The notes below the pieces were generated by a model. The model worked only from the letters and a program-made list of their open reading frames with translations, had not been told where the DNA came from and did no database searches. A program made the translations under genes and the position numbers. This document shows positions 31,530-42,303 of a stretch of DNA of 64,000 bases, piece after piece. Source of the DNA: Lomentospora prolificans. Its lineage: Eukaryota; Ascomycota; Sordariomycetes; Microascales; Microascaceae. Location: contig JARFXM010000006.1 of NCBI GenBank assembly GCA_029532625.1, positions 3,162,001-3,226,000 of the forward strand, read 5' to 3'. Every line of letters begins with the position of its first letter. Position 1 is the stretch's first letter.

Positions 31530-33574
31530 TCACATAGCATCCCGCGGTAGCAAAGGCGCAATCCTGCTGGGCTTCGCGACCTCGCCAACCTTGACAACCT
31601 CGCTCGCACCCAAGCGCATACCGGCTTGATGCAGACCCATGGACTCCAAGAATCTCACAGTCTCATTCCACTCCTTCTCCTTACGAGCGCCATCCCACTT
31701 CAACTCATCAGCCATGACGTCGATGATGCGCGGCAAAGCCTCCAGTGCGCCCTTGACGTCGAGGAAGGAGAGCCTAGTTCTCCTGGCGATAGCATCGATA
31801 ACTGTGCATGCCGACTCCGATCGCACGGCGTGGTGGATCTCGGCCTCGATAAAGGGGAGATGGGGAAGAAGGCGCCGTTTCGCAGAGGGAGCCTCGGTGG
31901 CGAGGAGGGCCCAGGCGCGATCACCGTAGTTGGTCGCAAGATGGTGGGCGACTCCGGCATCGACGTTGTGGGTCTCGATCAACTGAGATTCGAGAGCAGG
32001 GGTAAATCCGTGGCTTCCGAGGAGGCGGACGCGACGCGAGATGCATGTTCCATTCGTGGTGAAGCTGGGGAGGTTGGCGCCGCTAATATCAGGCAGAGTG
32101 AGGGTCTTGGGCTTCAGGTTGAATGTCTTGATGGCTTCATCAACGGCTTCTTCCGCCATTTGACGGTACGTTGTCCACTTTCCGCCAACGCATGAAAGCA
32201 GACCGGAGGGAGACACGGTAATGAGATGGCTACGGACGAGAGACTCGGTGTTTTTCGCGTTGGGATCCTTTACGAGAGGTCGAATGCCTGCTTTATGTTA
32301 GTTGCGTACTATGAAAAATGCATTCAACGTATTTAAAACGTACCAGACCAGGCCGCAAGAATGTCTTTGTGGGTAAGTACAGAGTCGGGACGGAGCAGCT
32401 TGTTGGTCTCTTTCAGGATGAAGTCGACGTCATTTTGTCCAGGAACGGGATTTTGCTCCACAAGGGAAGCATTATCCGTCGTTCCGGCAAGGGTGTAGCC
32501 TTCCCACGGGAGGACAAAAATGACGCGCCCGTCGGAAGTGGCGGCATCCAGCATTCCCATACCGTTGGGGCAGACGCTCCCAGGAAGAATAATGTGAACG
32601 CCGGAGGCGGGAGCAATCATGGGTTTGCGCGAGGGATCGTCCATCCGCTCGACGGCATCCGCGAAAGGACCGGTGGCATTGATGACTCCCTTGGCGCGAA
32701 TGGAGAACTCGGTGCTATTATCTCCATCCTCGGACAAGAGATCGCGTACCTTGGCACCGCGAATCTTGCCGTCGCCGCCCTTCTCAAGGCTTGTCACCTC
32801 GACATGATTTAGCATTGTCGCGCCGTATAGCCCTGCTGTCATGGCCAATGAAACGTTCATCCGCGAGTCATTGTGCTGGCCATCATAGTATACGAGGGAG
32901 CCCACCAAGCCTTCCCTCCTTAGCAGAGGGCACATTTCTAGACTCTTCTCCTTGCTCATGTAGTACGAGCCCTCGAGCTTCTGCGATCCCGCGAGGAAAT
33001 CATACATCTTGGTGCCGATCCACATGTAGGGCGCCTGCCACCAGTGCGACAGGGGTAATAGAATCGGCAACGCGCTAGACAGATGCGGCGCGATGGACAG
33101 GAAAGTCTTGCGCTCTCTCAAAGCTTCCATGACAAGCTCAAGCTGCGCGTAGTCCAGGTTCCATACCGCCTTTTCCAGATAGCGCACGCCGCCGTGCACG
33201 AGTTTGGTGCTCTTGGAGGAGGTGCCGGAGGAGAAATCGTCGCGCTCGACCAACGCAACCTTTAGACCACGCGTTACAGCATCAAGAGCGATGCCAGTAC
33301 CTGTTGCGCCGCCGCCGATGATGAGGAGGTCGTATTCTTCATCTTGCGAGGCGGTCGCGCCTACCCGTTTGAGGTCGGCTAGCTGTTCGGCACGAGATTT
33401 GATTTTAGGAAAGGAAGGGGGGATTATGCGGTTTGAAGCATCACGTTTGAGCTCTGCTGTGGGGAGGGAAGGGGACTTGGTAGTGGATTTGTTGTAGACG
33501 TAGATACCGGCAGCTACGGCACTGGTGAGACCGACAGCGGTTCGTGGCCGGAGAACGCGTTGGAAGTTGCTCAT
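31530..33574 (-). CDS. GUT2: FAD-dependent glycerol-3-phosphate dehydrogenase, mitochondrial
   Basis: Two exons, complement of 33574..32344 and 32287..31530, with a 56-nt intron (GTACGT...CAG); 662 residues. It oxidises glycerol-3-phosphate to dihydroxyacetone phosphate at the inner mitochondrial membrane, passing electrons to ubiquinone. Seen: a basic N-terminus with an apolar helix (TAVGLTSAVAAGIYVY), fitting a mitochondrial targeting and anchor sequence. The FAD-binding motif GGGATGTG lies at about 87-94, followed by ERDDFSSGTSSKSTKLVHGG. Substrate-domain motifs are YYDGQHNDSRM, INATGPFADA, LPWEGYTLAGTTD and SCVGGKWTTYRQMAEEAVD. The C-terminal helical domain (NYGDRAWALL onward) is complete, so length matches the family. 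It is divergent from glycerol kinase, the preceding enzyme of the pathway, across a shared promoter, which suggests joint regulation by glycerol. Confidence 0.96.
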
Positions 33575-34001
33575 GATTGACGAGGTCTTGGGCCTTGTCG
33601 TGTGTGAAGGCGATGGGGTATGCGGCTTAGTTTAAGACAGGACGCGATCCAGCCAGGGATCGCGCGGGTCGTCCGGAAATTGATTTGGGCTGAAGGAGCT
33701 GAACAAGCTGAACAAGCTATGGCCGTACAGGGGGGTATATGATAAACAGATGGCAAAGAAAGCGGAAAAGGAATGTGTCAAGGGATGCTAGAGCAAGTCG
33801 ACCGGTAAAGATATATACAGGATGAAGGGTGCAAGGCAGGACGGTCGAACCCTCGGGAGCGATCAAAGGGCGAGAGAATCTCGAAAGCATTCATCCGCCT
33901 TCTTTCCCGTGCGGTTTCCACGTTCGACACTCCACAATGACCATTAAAAGGCTCGCATATGACCTCTAGGTAAGATTCTTCCGGCTATTCTTACGGACAT
34001 T

Positions 34002-34020
34002 CTGGAGACCCCCACTGGGG
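34002..34020. promoter_or_regulatory. Cluster of CreA-like (SYGGRG) sites
   Basis: CTGGAG at 34002-34007, CCCCAC (GTGGGG on the other strand) at 34010-34015 and CTGGGG at 34015-34020 all fit SYGGRG, the consensus of the carbon-catabolite repressor CreA/Cre1. Such hexamers are common by chance, but three in 19 nt in a carbon-utilisation promoter is suggestive. Confidence 0.4.
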
Positions 34021-34128
34021 GAGCCCCAATAAAAGGAGAATCTTTTTGCATTCCCGGGGCCCATGTGACGGATCTAATGGTGGAAACAAGGGGCGTCAAT
34101 CTTGGTGTTGGTGGAACTGTCGGGCGCT

Positions 34129-34297
34129 CTCGGTATTCATACCCGAGGCTGTCATGACTTCACAAAGGAAATAAGCCAGACTTGCGAAAGCTTGAGTGGT
34201 AATCTCCACTTTTGGGGGCCTTCGGTATTCTCGGCCGAGGGATCTGCAAACCCCACTGTTACACATTGTGACAGAAGCTCGGTGTTTTGTTCCCGAG
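34129..34297. promoter_or_regulatory. Three spaced palindromes, YTCGG-N9/10-CCGAG
   Basis: Site 1 at 34129-34147: CTCGG, nine bases, CCGAG. Site 2 at 34221-34239: TTCGG, nine bases, CCGAG. Site 3 at 34278-34297: CTCGG, ten bases, CCGAG. Sites 1 and 2 share CGGTATTC. Paired CGG/CCG half-sites at fixed spacing are the usual target of dimeric Zn2Cys6 regulators. All three lie in the middle of the GUT2/GUT1 divergent promoter. Confidence 0.55.
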
Positions 34298-34756
34298 ATC
34301 GATTTTGGAAAAATGCTCCTGATGCCCTCACGGTTAGCTGAACGCTAGGACTCGTAAGCTCTGGCGTCCCAATGACACCCTTGCCCACATCGAGTAATTC
34401 GTAAAAGAAGTAGCTCCATCGAGGCTATTGATAATAATCGACCCTCTTTCCGGAGATGGATGATGGGGGGCGTCTTGGTCACACGTCCGTCGTATTCTTC
34501 CCCACGGGGCAGTTCTCCATAAAGATACGTCAAGAGTGGCTCCATCCGGCCGGTCTTCTTTTTAACAGACCTACCTCTCTTTGCCAGTGTGAACGATAGA
34601 GAAGAGATCTTCTTGGTTTCTGTAGTTTGTCTCCAGCCGCATGAAACTTGCATAGAACTTGTGGCACATCACCATTTCCCGTTTTTCCCTCCCCCGAAAC
34701 CAAGGCGTACAAACCCACCACACAATAATCCTAATATCCTTTTCCCTGGCCGGAAT

Positions 34757-36474
34757 ATGCCTTCTGCCTACATTGAAAGATCGAGTGAACCGCTCATCGG
34801 CGCCATCGACCAGGGCACTACAAGTTCTCGATTTCTCATCTTCAACGCCAACGGCGATCTTATAGCGTCGCACCAGCTCCCTTTCACCCAATTGTATCCC
34901 CAGCCTGGGTAAGAGCGATCTCTCATTCACAGTCCGATGCGAGAAAGATACTTATGAGTACCTTTGTATTTTTTTTTAGCTGGCATGAACACGATCCCGA
35001 AGAGCTCGTTTCTTCCGTTGAACAGTGCATAGAGGGCGCAATCGACAGCCTCGAGCGCCTTGGTCCCTACTCCCGCGACAACATCCAGGGCATCGGCATC
35101 GCCAACCAGCGAGAAACCACGGTAGTGTGGGATAGCGAGACTGGCAAAGCCCTACACAACGCCATTGTCTGGACCGACGCTCGTGCGCAAAAAATTGTCC
35201 AAGAGCTCAAGAGCCGTCCTGGTGCTGATGACCTCCCCTCGCGATGCGGGATCCCCCTTTCTACGTATCCGTCCGTGACCAAGCTTCTCTGGTTACTAGA
35301 AAATGTGCCCCAAGTCAAGAGCGCGTATGAGCGCGGGACCCTTGCGTTCGGCACTGTCGACTCTTGGTTGACCTACAAGCTCAATGGCGGCGTCTATCGC
35401 AATGTTCACGTATCGGACCCTTCCAACGCATCCCGTACGATGTTTATGAACCTGGAAACCCTCCAATACGATGACCATCTACTGAAATGGTTCGGTATCG
35501 ACAGGACCAAGGTATTATTACCGCGCATAGTACGATCTTCCGATGCACATGAATACGGATCCCTATTCAACACTTCTCTTCGGGGCGTCAAGATTACCGG
35601 CTGTCTCGGTGACCAATCCGCCGCGCTTGTCGGCCAAAACGGATTCGTGACTGGCCGCGCAAAAAACACGTACGGAACCGGTTGTTTCCTCCTCTGCAAC
35701 GTGGGTAACAAGCCCGTCACCTCTGCACACGGCCTCCTGTCGACTGTTGCCTTCGACTTCGGCAAGGGCAAGGCCATGTACGCGCTAGAGGGAAGCGTGG
35801 CGTCTGCGGGGTCGAGTATCGAGTTTTTAAAGAACAACCTTGGATTAATTGACTCGCCTTCCGAGGTGACCAAGTTGGCCGAAACCGTCGAGGATAATGG
35901 CGGCTGTGTTTTCGTCACTGCTTTCAGCGGGCTTTTCGCGCCGTACTGGATTCATGATGCCAGGGGCACCATTTTCGGATTGACAGCCTTTACGAAGAAG
36001 GGCCATATTGCTAGGGCTACACTGGAAGCTACGTGTTTCCAGACCAAGGCAATCTTGGATGCCATGGCCAAAGACAGCGGTCGGCCTTTGATGGACCTGG
36101 CTGTTGATGGCGGCATGTGTCACTCGGACCTCGTCATGCAGGTATGTATTAATAATGGTCACGATGCTATCAGAACCAGAAAAAAAAAAAAAGAAAGAAA
36201 AAAAATGATATAGAGAAAGCTAACGATAGTTTTGCAGATACAATCCGACATTATCGGTATCCCCGTGAAGCGCCCGATGACCCTAGAAGCCACCGCCCTC
36301 GGAGCAGCCATCGCAGCCGGCATGGCCGTCGGCATATGGAACAGCTTCGAAGATTTAAACAAACTGGAAAAGAGCCGCGCGGTTTTCGAACCGAAGATTA
36401 CGGCAAAAGAAGCAAGCCGCCGGTTCGCCCGATGGGAGAAGGCTGTTGAGATGAGCAGAGGATGGCTGGTTTAG
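34757..36474 (+). CDS. GUT1: Glycerol kinase
   Basis: Three exons, 34757..34908, 34980..36141 and 36238..36474, 516 residues. It phosphorylates glycerol with ATP to glycerol-3-phosphate in the cytosol. Intron 1 is 71 nt (GTAAGA...TTTTTTTAG). Intron 2 is 96 nt (GTATGT...TTGCAG), contains a poly-A tract and has a CTAAC branch site. Seen: the FGGY-kinase N-terminal phosphate loop GAIDQGTTSSRF at about 15-26, GIANQRETTVVWD, WTDARAQ, and GTVDSWLTYKLNGG. Later come GDQSAALVGQ, NTYGTGCFLLCN, ALEGSVASAGSSIEFL, FSGLFAPYW and AVDGGMCHSDLVMQ. The end is TALGAAIAAGMAVGIW and a C-terminal helix. Length is typical. It forms the glycerol-use pair with the divergent dehydrogenase. Confidence 0.97.
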
Positions 36475-36981
36475 CGTTTTGATTTTCCGACCCAATTAAT
36501 GTGATGTAATAATGTAGCAAGCAAGATAGCGTAATGAATTGATTCGAACTGTTTCTTGACGTATTTCTTTCTCTTCTTTGGCTCTTACTTGATTTTTTTG
36601 GATACCCACATATCGTCAGAGAGTCTCGTGAGCTTTCGCATTTTGTTGATGGTGGGTATAAGTGGGCTTTGGACAATTGTGGAGAGCTGCATTGCCAGGC
36701 ATTTGTCCGAAGGGCCCGATTTCAATGCCAAGTTGAGAGTTTGTCGCCCATTTACGGGCTCGTGGACCCGTTTACTCGGTGGAGCGGAGAGGCGACAAGA
36801 GATCGGGCAAAGTGTTCCTTGGGCTCTTTTACAAGAAGCTAAGAATTTAGAACTAATTATTACACTCATCGCCCGCTAGCTTCCCATGCAAGGATCCAAC
36901 GACGCTCCATGCTCCACCATCCAGCATAAACTATTAATATAGGCTTTGGCCGAGCGGGTCAACACAGCTCACACATGCATT
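36475..36981. other. Convergent intergenic region
   Basis: 3' ends of glycerol kinase and the CorA-like gene. No gene seen. Confidence 0.5.
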
Positions 36982-38884
36982 TCAAGAGTCCGCTTTTTCC
37001 CAAAACTTGGGGCGATTCTCAGCTGACAACTTTCCGGCTCGCTCATTGCCACGATCTGCGTACCCAGCGAACCCCATCGCGGACCTAACGGCCCCATCCA
37101 CGGTTGTGAATATGGCGTGGCGCATGAGATAGAGATATCCCACCAAGACTGGTAATATGGAACTGGGCACGATGACTTCAATGAAGAGGCGAATTGTCCA
37201 CTCGCGCTCACTTGCATACGTGATGAAAGGGAGACTAAAAATGCTCTTGCCAAATCATGTTAGTGTCCTTGCGCGCTTGTTTCCTGCCGTTGTTGACGAT
37301 TCTGATCTATAATTAGGCACTAAACTCACTAGTATGATGCTAGTTGGGGCGAAGATGAGGGCTATTATAGAGAGGACGGCGGACTGCTGGCTATCATTTT
37401 GCGAAATGAGCGAGTCAAGCTGCCGATCCACTGTTAGTAAAGTGGGCTGGCTGGCTTCTTCCTTCTCCACAACACCATGTTCCAGCATAATAAGTAATTC
37501 TTACCAGACTGGATTGTGCCTCGTATCGGTCTTTCAAGCTATCCAACTGGGTCTTCATTCTCACAGTCGTGGACCTTTCAAACAGAATATCGTCAAGAAC
37601 CTCGATCTTTTGTCTCTCGGTCATCGAATTCCAGAGGAGCCCTGTGAGAGCGGCCGGAGAGTCCAAGATAGGCGGGTCGGATTGTATTGTGCCGCCTGCT
37701 CCTATCCATTCCAAGACGCTGTTCCACGCCCGGATCTGAAAATCCAGAGAATCTCCGACAATGTTTAGGTTGGTTCTATAAAGCTGTACTTTGATGATTT
37801 TCTGCATAAAGTCGCTTCTCCATGGCGACAGCTCGGGTTCGTTCGTCCAGCTCGCCGTTTTGGTCAATCTCTCCGTCGATATGATGTACTTATTCAACGT
37901 TTCCTGCCGAACTGAGCAAGACCAGGTGCATTGCCTAATCACTGTCAAAAGAATCGTCAAAGGGTGATGCCAGGCCGGGTTACCATAGTGGAAGTCTGTA
38001 TGTAAAGAAGACATGAGTCGGTCCAGGTGGCACTCTTTATCTGCGAGGGCCACTGTTTCGTCCTCAGAGTGGTTATTCACTACATTATCGAAAAGGAGAC
38101 ATCGTGTGCTCAAGACAGTCTCTCCGTCTGCAGAAAGTCGGACCCTGAGAGCGCAAAAGAGTTCCCGGACGGGTGATTTTGGAGAGCAAAATATCACATC
38201 TAGAAATCGAGTTTTAGGACCTCCAGGTCAGTTGTGTGTTTGAGATGGCGACGTACGCAGCGTTGTATGCCCCGAGTCTCCATTGCCTTTGGCTCTGAAG
38301 CATGCGAATACCCCTCTCAAGGCGGGCACAAGATCCTTGACTCTTCTGTGGAAGTCGAGCTTTTCAAGTATCTCTTGAAGCACTTGTGCCTTGACGCCAA
38401 GAGGATCGAGTGTTCCAGTCCCGGTAGCGGCACTGCAAAGCTGCGTTAGTGGAATTGACGATATGGTGCGTACGCTAGATGATATTACAGTACATTAAAG
38501 TAAAGCATCCCCGACGTTCCTCTGCCTCGGTAGTTTTCTTGACGATGATAAGCCGTTAGCATCTGGTGTCGTAACAGAGGCCTCGATTCTATGCCTGGAA
38601 ACAACTCACGTCAACAAAATCGCTGATTTGCGCATCCTTGACTAGCCAGTGGCCTTGCAGCTTCTCATCTATGCTCTGTTTCAGTCATAGGAGTGACTAG
38701 AATTCTATGGACGCTTCTCTCTCTCTCTTAGCTTACCAGAACTCGGGTGGCCTCTGGCGCAGAATAAGTGGTTTTCGCTCATACAGAAAGGGCCGTGCTT
38801 CCCTGCCTTCTTGACCACCTCCTGGTCAAGCTGACTCTCCGCTACGACTGGAACCTTTCGGGATTCAAATCTGGGCAAACTCAT
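36982..38884 (-). CDS. CorA-like (fungal Mg2+ transporter-fold) membrane protein, multi-exon
   Basis: Probable seven-exon gene. Exons I can support: 38884..38737 (MSLPRFESRKV; ends ARGHPSS), about 38668..38610 (DEKLQGHWLVKDAQISDFVD), about 38563..38510 (NYRGRGTSGMLYFN), then 38450s to about 38251 (LDPLGVKAQVLQEIL). The last three are 38199..37505, 37446..37330 and 37245..36982. The C-terminal half has a long helical region (TERQKIEVLDDILFERS, then QLDSLISQNDSQQSAVLS). Two membrane helices follow, IIALIFAPTSIIL and a second near LFIEVIVPSSILPVLVGYLYL, as in the many fungal CorA-superfamily proteins. The GMN signature of true Mg2+ channels is not seen. The junction between the second and third exons does not keep frame with the consensus GTGAGT donor; either a weak donor (GTTGTT) is used or a one-base shift exists. 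Transport function is unproven. Confidence 0.62.
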
Positions 38885-39553
38885 GGCTCGTTGCAAACAC
38901 CTGCAGGCAATATTACACCGAAGTCTCGGAAAGAAGAGATCCGACTCGACAGTCCGGGGAAATGAGTCTGTTATATTGTGGTTTGGTCCCGAGCATATTA
39001 GCGAAACCTCTGTCGATATTCCAGTCCTTTCTGCTCTCGCGCTGCACTCCTGTGCGTCTCAGCCCCCCGGGACTAACTGATTTGGTATCACGGCGTCAGA
39101 GTGGCCCGGACGTGTGCCAATACACCCTGCACCCTCCTGCAAGCCCACGTCCAAATTCGTTCCTAGATTGGTTACACGAGCCGTGAATTTTATTCGAATC
39201 ACCCTTCAAGCTGTCTGCATTGGCGCACAGGTCACGCGTATACGACTCGCTTAAGCCTATTCCGGAAATCCGTCAACGAGGCTCGCCGCCCCATTTCCAA
39301 CCTATTCGCCACGAGCGAACTGCGAGCATAATGACAAAATGACAAGCAGAATATTGAGATAGTCACTAGCACCCAAGTCGACCGGATGGACCCTTGAATC
39401 CAGCGCGAGACCCGCGAAAAATCGGCAAATAATAAAGCACCAGTATCTAGGAGCTAGAATTCTTTTGGGATTCCTTCAGCACACTTTCCTGTGTCCCATT
39501 ACTCAATAGGACGGTGAGTAGCGCAAGAATCACTCCTTGCAAAGGTAGCCCCA
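38885..39553. other. Intergenic, no gene recognised
   Basis: Promoter side of the CorA-like gene. No convincing ORF. Confidence 0.45.
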
Positions 39554-39922
39554 TCATCGACTTGCATCCGCTGCGGTGTAGGATCTCCTCCTATTAGGTG
39601 CGTAAATCTTAGCAACCTTTGACCTCCTTTCCGAACCAATGCTCATCCCCAGGTACTGAAGAGTTCTGGGATAACCTTTCTGCCTCGCTATGTCCAGGGG
39701 CGTTAAGAGACCTGGCTCGTCAGACCAGGTTATCTTAATGCCGTGTTCTTGACTTTCGACGGTAAAACCGCGGGCTTTGACACCTAATACTACTCCTTGT
39801 CGAACCACCGGGTAGTCCAGGCAGAGAAGGTGCCAGGCCAAGGCCGGGAGACGGCCTTGGAACTCTCTTTCGTAATCCGCGCTAACTTTAGAGAGTGCAA
39901 TGAGACAAGGTGCGTGGCCCAA
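39554..39922 (-). pseudogene. ORF with ankyrin-like segment, probably a relic
   Basis: 122 codons, ending TAADASR. A segment TPLDIARQKGYPRTLQYLG resembles the second helix and turn of an ankyrin repeat, but only one unit is visible. It follows the decayed ZNFX1-like gene on the same strand within a few bases, and may be the remains of a separate gene or of the same locus. No clear start. Confidence 0.3.
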
Positions 39923-39926
39923 AAGA

Positions 39927-41058
39927 CTAGAAATGTGGACCGGGGTAAGAACAGCCTATATCGAAGACCTCAACGCGACAGGGCCCGCAGCTGTCCCCAT
40001 ACAGGTTGGGACATGTGTGTGAACAAATTGACCGAATCCTCGGGCAGGGCTGTCTACAAAGGACAGCTTCATGCAACGTCGACGAATGGCATCTCCCCAA
40101 GAGTGGGAATAATTTCAACCCGGGAGATGTTGGCAGAATCATTCTCTTGCTTTCCTCCACGCATGTCGGGTTCGACTGGGAAAATATTGCGGGAAGAAAG
40201 GATGTCCGAGACAGCTTTGTCGAGGTCAGTCCCAGCGTCGCTAGCCTTGCCTCTCCATACCGATTTTTGGATAGAACTTATGCGTGCTTTCCTTAGCTGG
40301 CATTGTTGTTGTTCGGCTCTGGGCCGGCGATGAGATTTTATAGCTTGTCCAATAGCGGCAAGGCGTTGCCGTGAAGCTCCTGCTGGTCTTCCGAGTAAAT
40401 AAGGCCACGATTTCCTTGACAATCAATAGTACCACTTCTTCAACTGGCAATGATAGTACTATACGCAAGGTGGGAAGAAGTTCGCACAGCCCCGCTGAGG
40501 AAGCCAATTGCTCGCTCTCCGATCAAACCCCCGAAGAAATTGTAGAGCCGGCTCACGAAGGTATCGACGGGCATCGTATCGAGGAGAGCCCGGTGTGTGA
40601 TGACCTTAAGGCAGGCCACCGCAGAAAGAAGTGTTGTATCGGGCTCTCCACCCCTCATGGAAAGGGTGGAACTGAGGAAATCTGGGCGTAGAAGGCTGTC
40701 ATCGACGAGGTCATTGGCAAGCCAATGCTGCAAATCTTGGTCGTCTCCGTCAAGTACCTCAAAGCACTATTCCATAATTGCAAGGCGAGAACTGTCGAAG
40801 ACTCCTCGCTTGGAAGGATATGGCTCCTCAGGAGATGCTTAATTCGGAGTATCTGGTCTATAGTCGATGGGATCCTATGGACGGCGCTACAGGTCGACTG
40901 TCGAGCGATTCATTGTCAGCGGTCGGTGGCTCATGAGAATACCTACATCTTTCACCCCATTGGCAAAATCCCGTCTGTCGAAAATCATGACATGGTTGTT
41001 TCTCCGTGCGACTGTCGAGGGCATTGGCCCGGTTCCATCCGTGACGGGTGCCTGTCAT
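39927..41058 (-). pseudogene. ZNFX1/NFX1-type zinc-finger protein, decayed and lacking its helicase core
   Basis: Read 5' to 3' on the minus strand. A CCCH finger (C-x8-C-x5-C-x3-H, within 41058-40858) leads to LWNSAL at about 40760. After a one-base frame break comes DGDDQDLQHWLANDL and SVETFV-type text, here PVDTFVSRLYNFFGG (40733-40440). Another frame change gives LRIVLSLPVEEVVLLIV. Then an in-frame stop within PLLDKL-stop-NLIAGPE, and ISRVEIIPTLGEMPF (about 40080). The remaining piece is an NFX1-type finger, CRQPCPRIRSICSHTCPNLY and GDSCGPC, stopping at 39927. I recognise this order from fungal NFX1-type zinc-finger helicases related to ZNFX1. In those, the large UPF1-like helicase lies between the last two pieces. 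Here it is gone, so this is a broken and internally deleted copy. Family recognition is from memory. Confidence 0.6.
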
Positions 41059-42303
41059 GCCACCACGACGTGGTCAGCGGCCAGTTGGGCCATGGTAGAA
41101 CGTTGGAAAGCGATATCACAGAGTGTTAGCCGTGTTTCTAGAAACTTTTCGGTGACATTTCATTGCCTCAAGCTTGTGTGAAGGATGTAGGAAAGGGAGT
41201 CGGATGACGAGGAAGAAGATTGGGATATATAAGTGCGAACTGGCCAATGGGCGACCCGCTGTGGTTCAGACAAAGTAGAACATGGTATTGTAGTCTGGAA
41301 GTCCAAGGCTCTATTAGTATACCCCAGGCCTCTTTGGGCCTGCGTGTGCCTAGAGTTGGTGGCCGGTCACATATGCACCCCACGCGCCTTATGGACGCCA
41401 CTAGAATTTCCAATGTCTCATTCGTTAATAGGGCTTTGAAAGATGTTCCTCGCTCAATAAACATTACCAAGAGGCCAATATCAAAGAATGTTGAGAGATG
41501 CCATACGACCCGACTGACCATCAGCGAGGCCATCATGAAGGTCGAGGCGGCCCATCGCCGGCCAACAGACTACAGCTAATTGAGTGTTGGGTTTCTTTTT
41601 CCAGTTCATCTCGCGTGTTGGTTGGTAGATCGCTGGACGCCTATGGAACGGTGTGCCCCCTTTCTCAGTATGGCCTATTTACTGGCGCAAAAAAAAAAGG
41701 TGAATTTTCCATTGACTGGAAATGCCGTTCGTACGAAGCGGGTCGGGCGAACCAGCTGCGGCTCTTCGGGGTGGGCGGTTGTACATAACTCTACTTCGTA
41801 GTCGTGCTTAGCAAGAAGCTTACGAAGGTACATTGATGTATTGGCCATTCTACTTCAACCCGCCCTCCATAATTGAAGTATTGATGTGCTTTCAATGTCA
41901 AAAAACTACGCTGGGACGGTAAATGGTTCGCAAAAGATATCGGATACTAAGACGAAGCTACAGTAAAACCACATATGTACCTATTGAGGGAAACATCGAA
42001 GTTTGGGCTCTTGCTTTATGGTCTGTCATACATCGGGTCGAAGGGTTGGCCCGAAGGGATGGCCCGAAGGGATGTGATGGACATAGAAATACCTATGAGT
42101 TCTACAAAATAGACAGACGTGCAATGTACTCGCATGTATCCATTATCATGTCAGGACCCGATCCGACCAAGCACACATTCGAAGTATAAAAAGCTTGGTT
42201 TTTACCCCATTGAGAACGCCAAGACATGTTTTCCATTGTCTTTCATGTCTTGTATTATAATCCTTACCCACTACACCGGCGTATCAACCAAACAAGACCA
42301 ACA
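41059..42303. other. Intergenic with an unrecognised minus-strand ORF
   Basis: A 122-codon minus ORF (41536-41168, including GTSFKALLTNETLEILVAS) has no family I know. A 13-nt tandem duplication (ggcccgaagggat) sits at 42048-42073. The right end is the promoter of the oxidoreductase at 42304. Confidence 0.4.
42185..42193 (+). promoter_or_regulatory. TATA-like box of the MDR oxidoreductase gene
   Basis: TATAAAAAG 119 nt upstream of the ATG at 42304. Confidence 0.5.

Larger units (their letters stand above)
33575..34756. promoter_or_regulatory. Shared divergent promoter of GUT2 and GUT1
   Basis: 1,182 nt between the two ATGs. It contains the three palindromes at 34129-34297 and a group of SYGGRG-type sites at 34002-34020, listed separately. 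ORFs within it on both strands look like chance. Confidence 0.75.

Noticed and set aside
31626..32195. 189-codon ORF antisense to the G3P dehydrogenase second exon
   Set aside because: Shadow of a confident coding exon.
35406..35918. 170-codon ORF antisense to glycerol kinase
   Set aside because: Shadow of a confident coding exon.
39554..41590. Transposable element
   Set aside because: No transposase, reverse transcriptase or terminal repeats seen; the content fits a decayed zinc-finger helicase gene.
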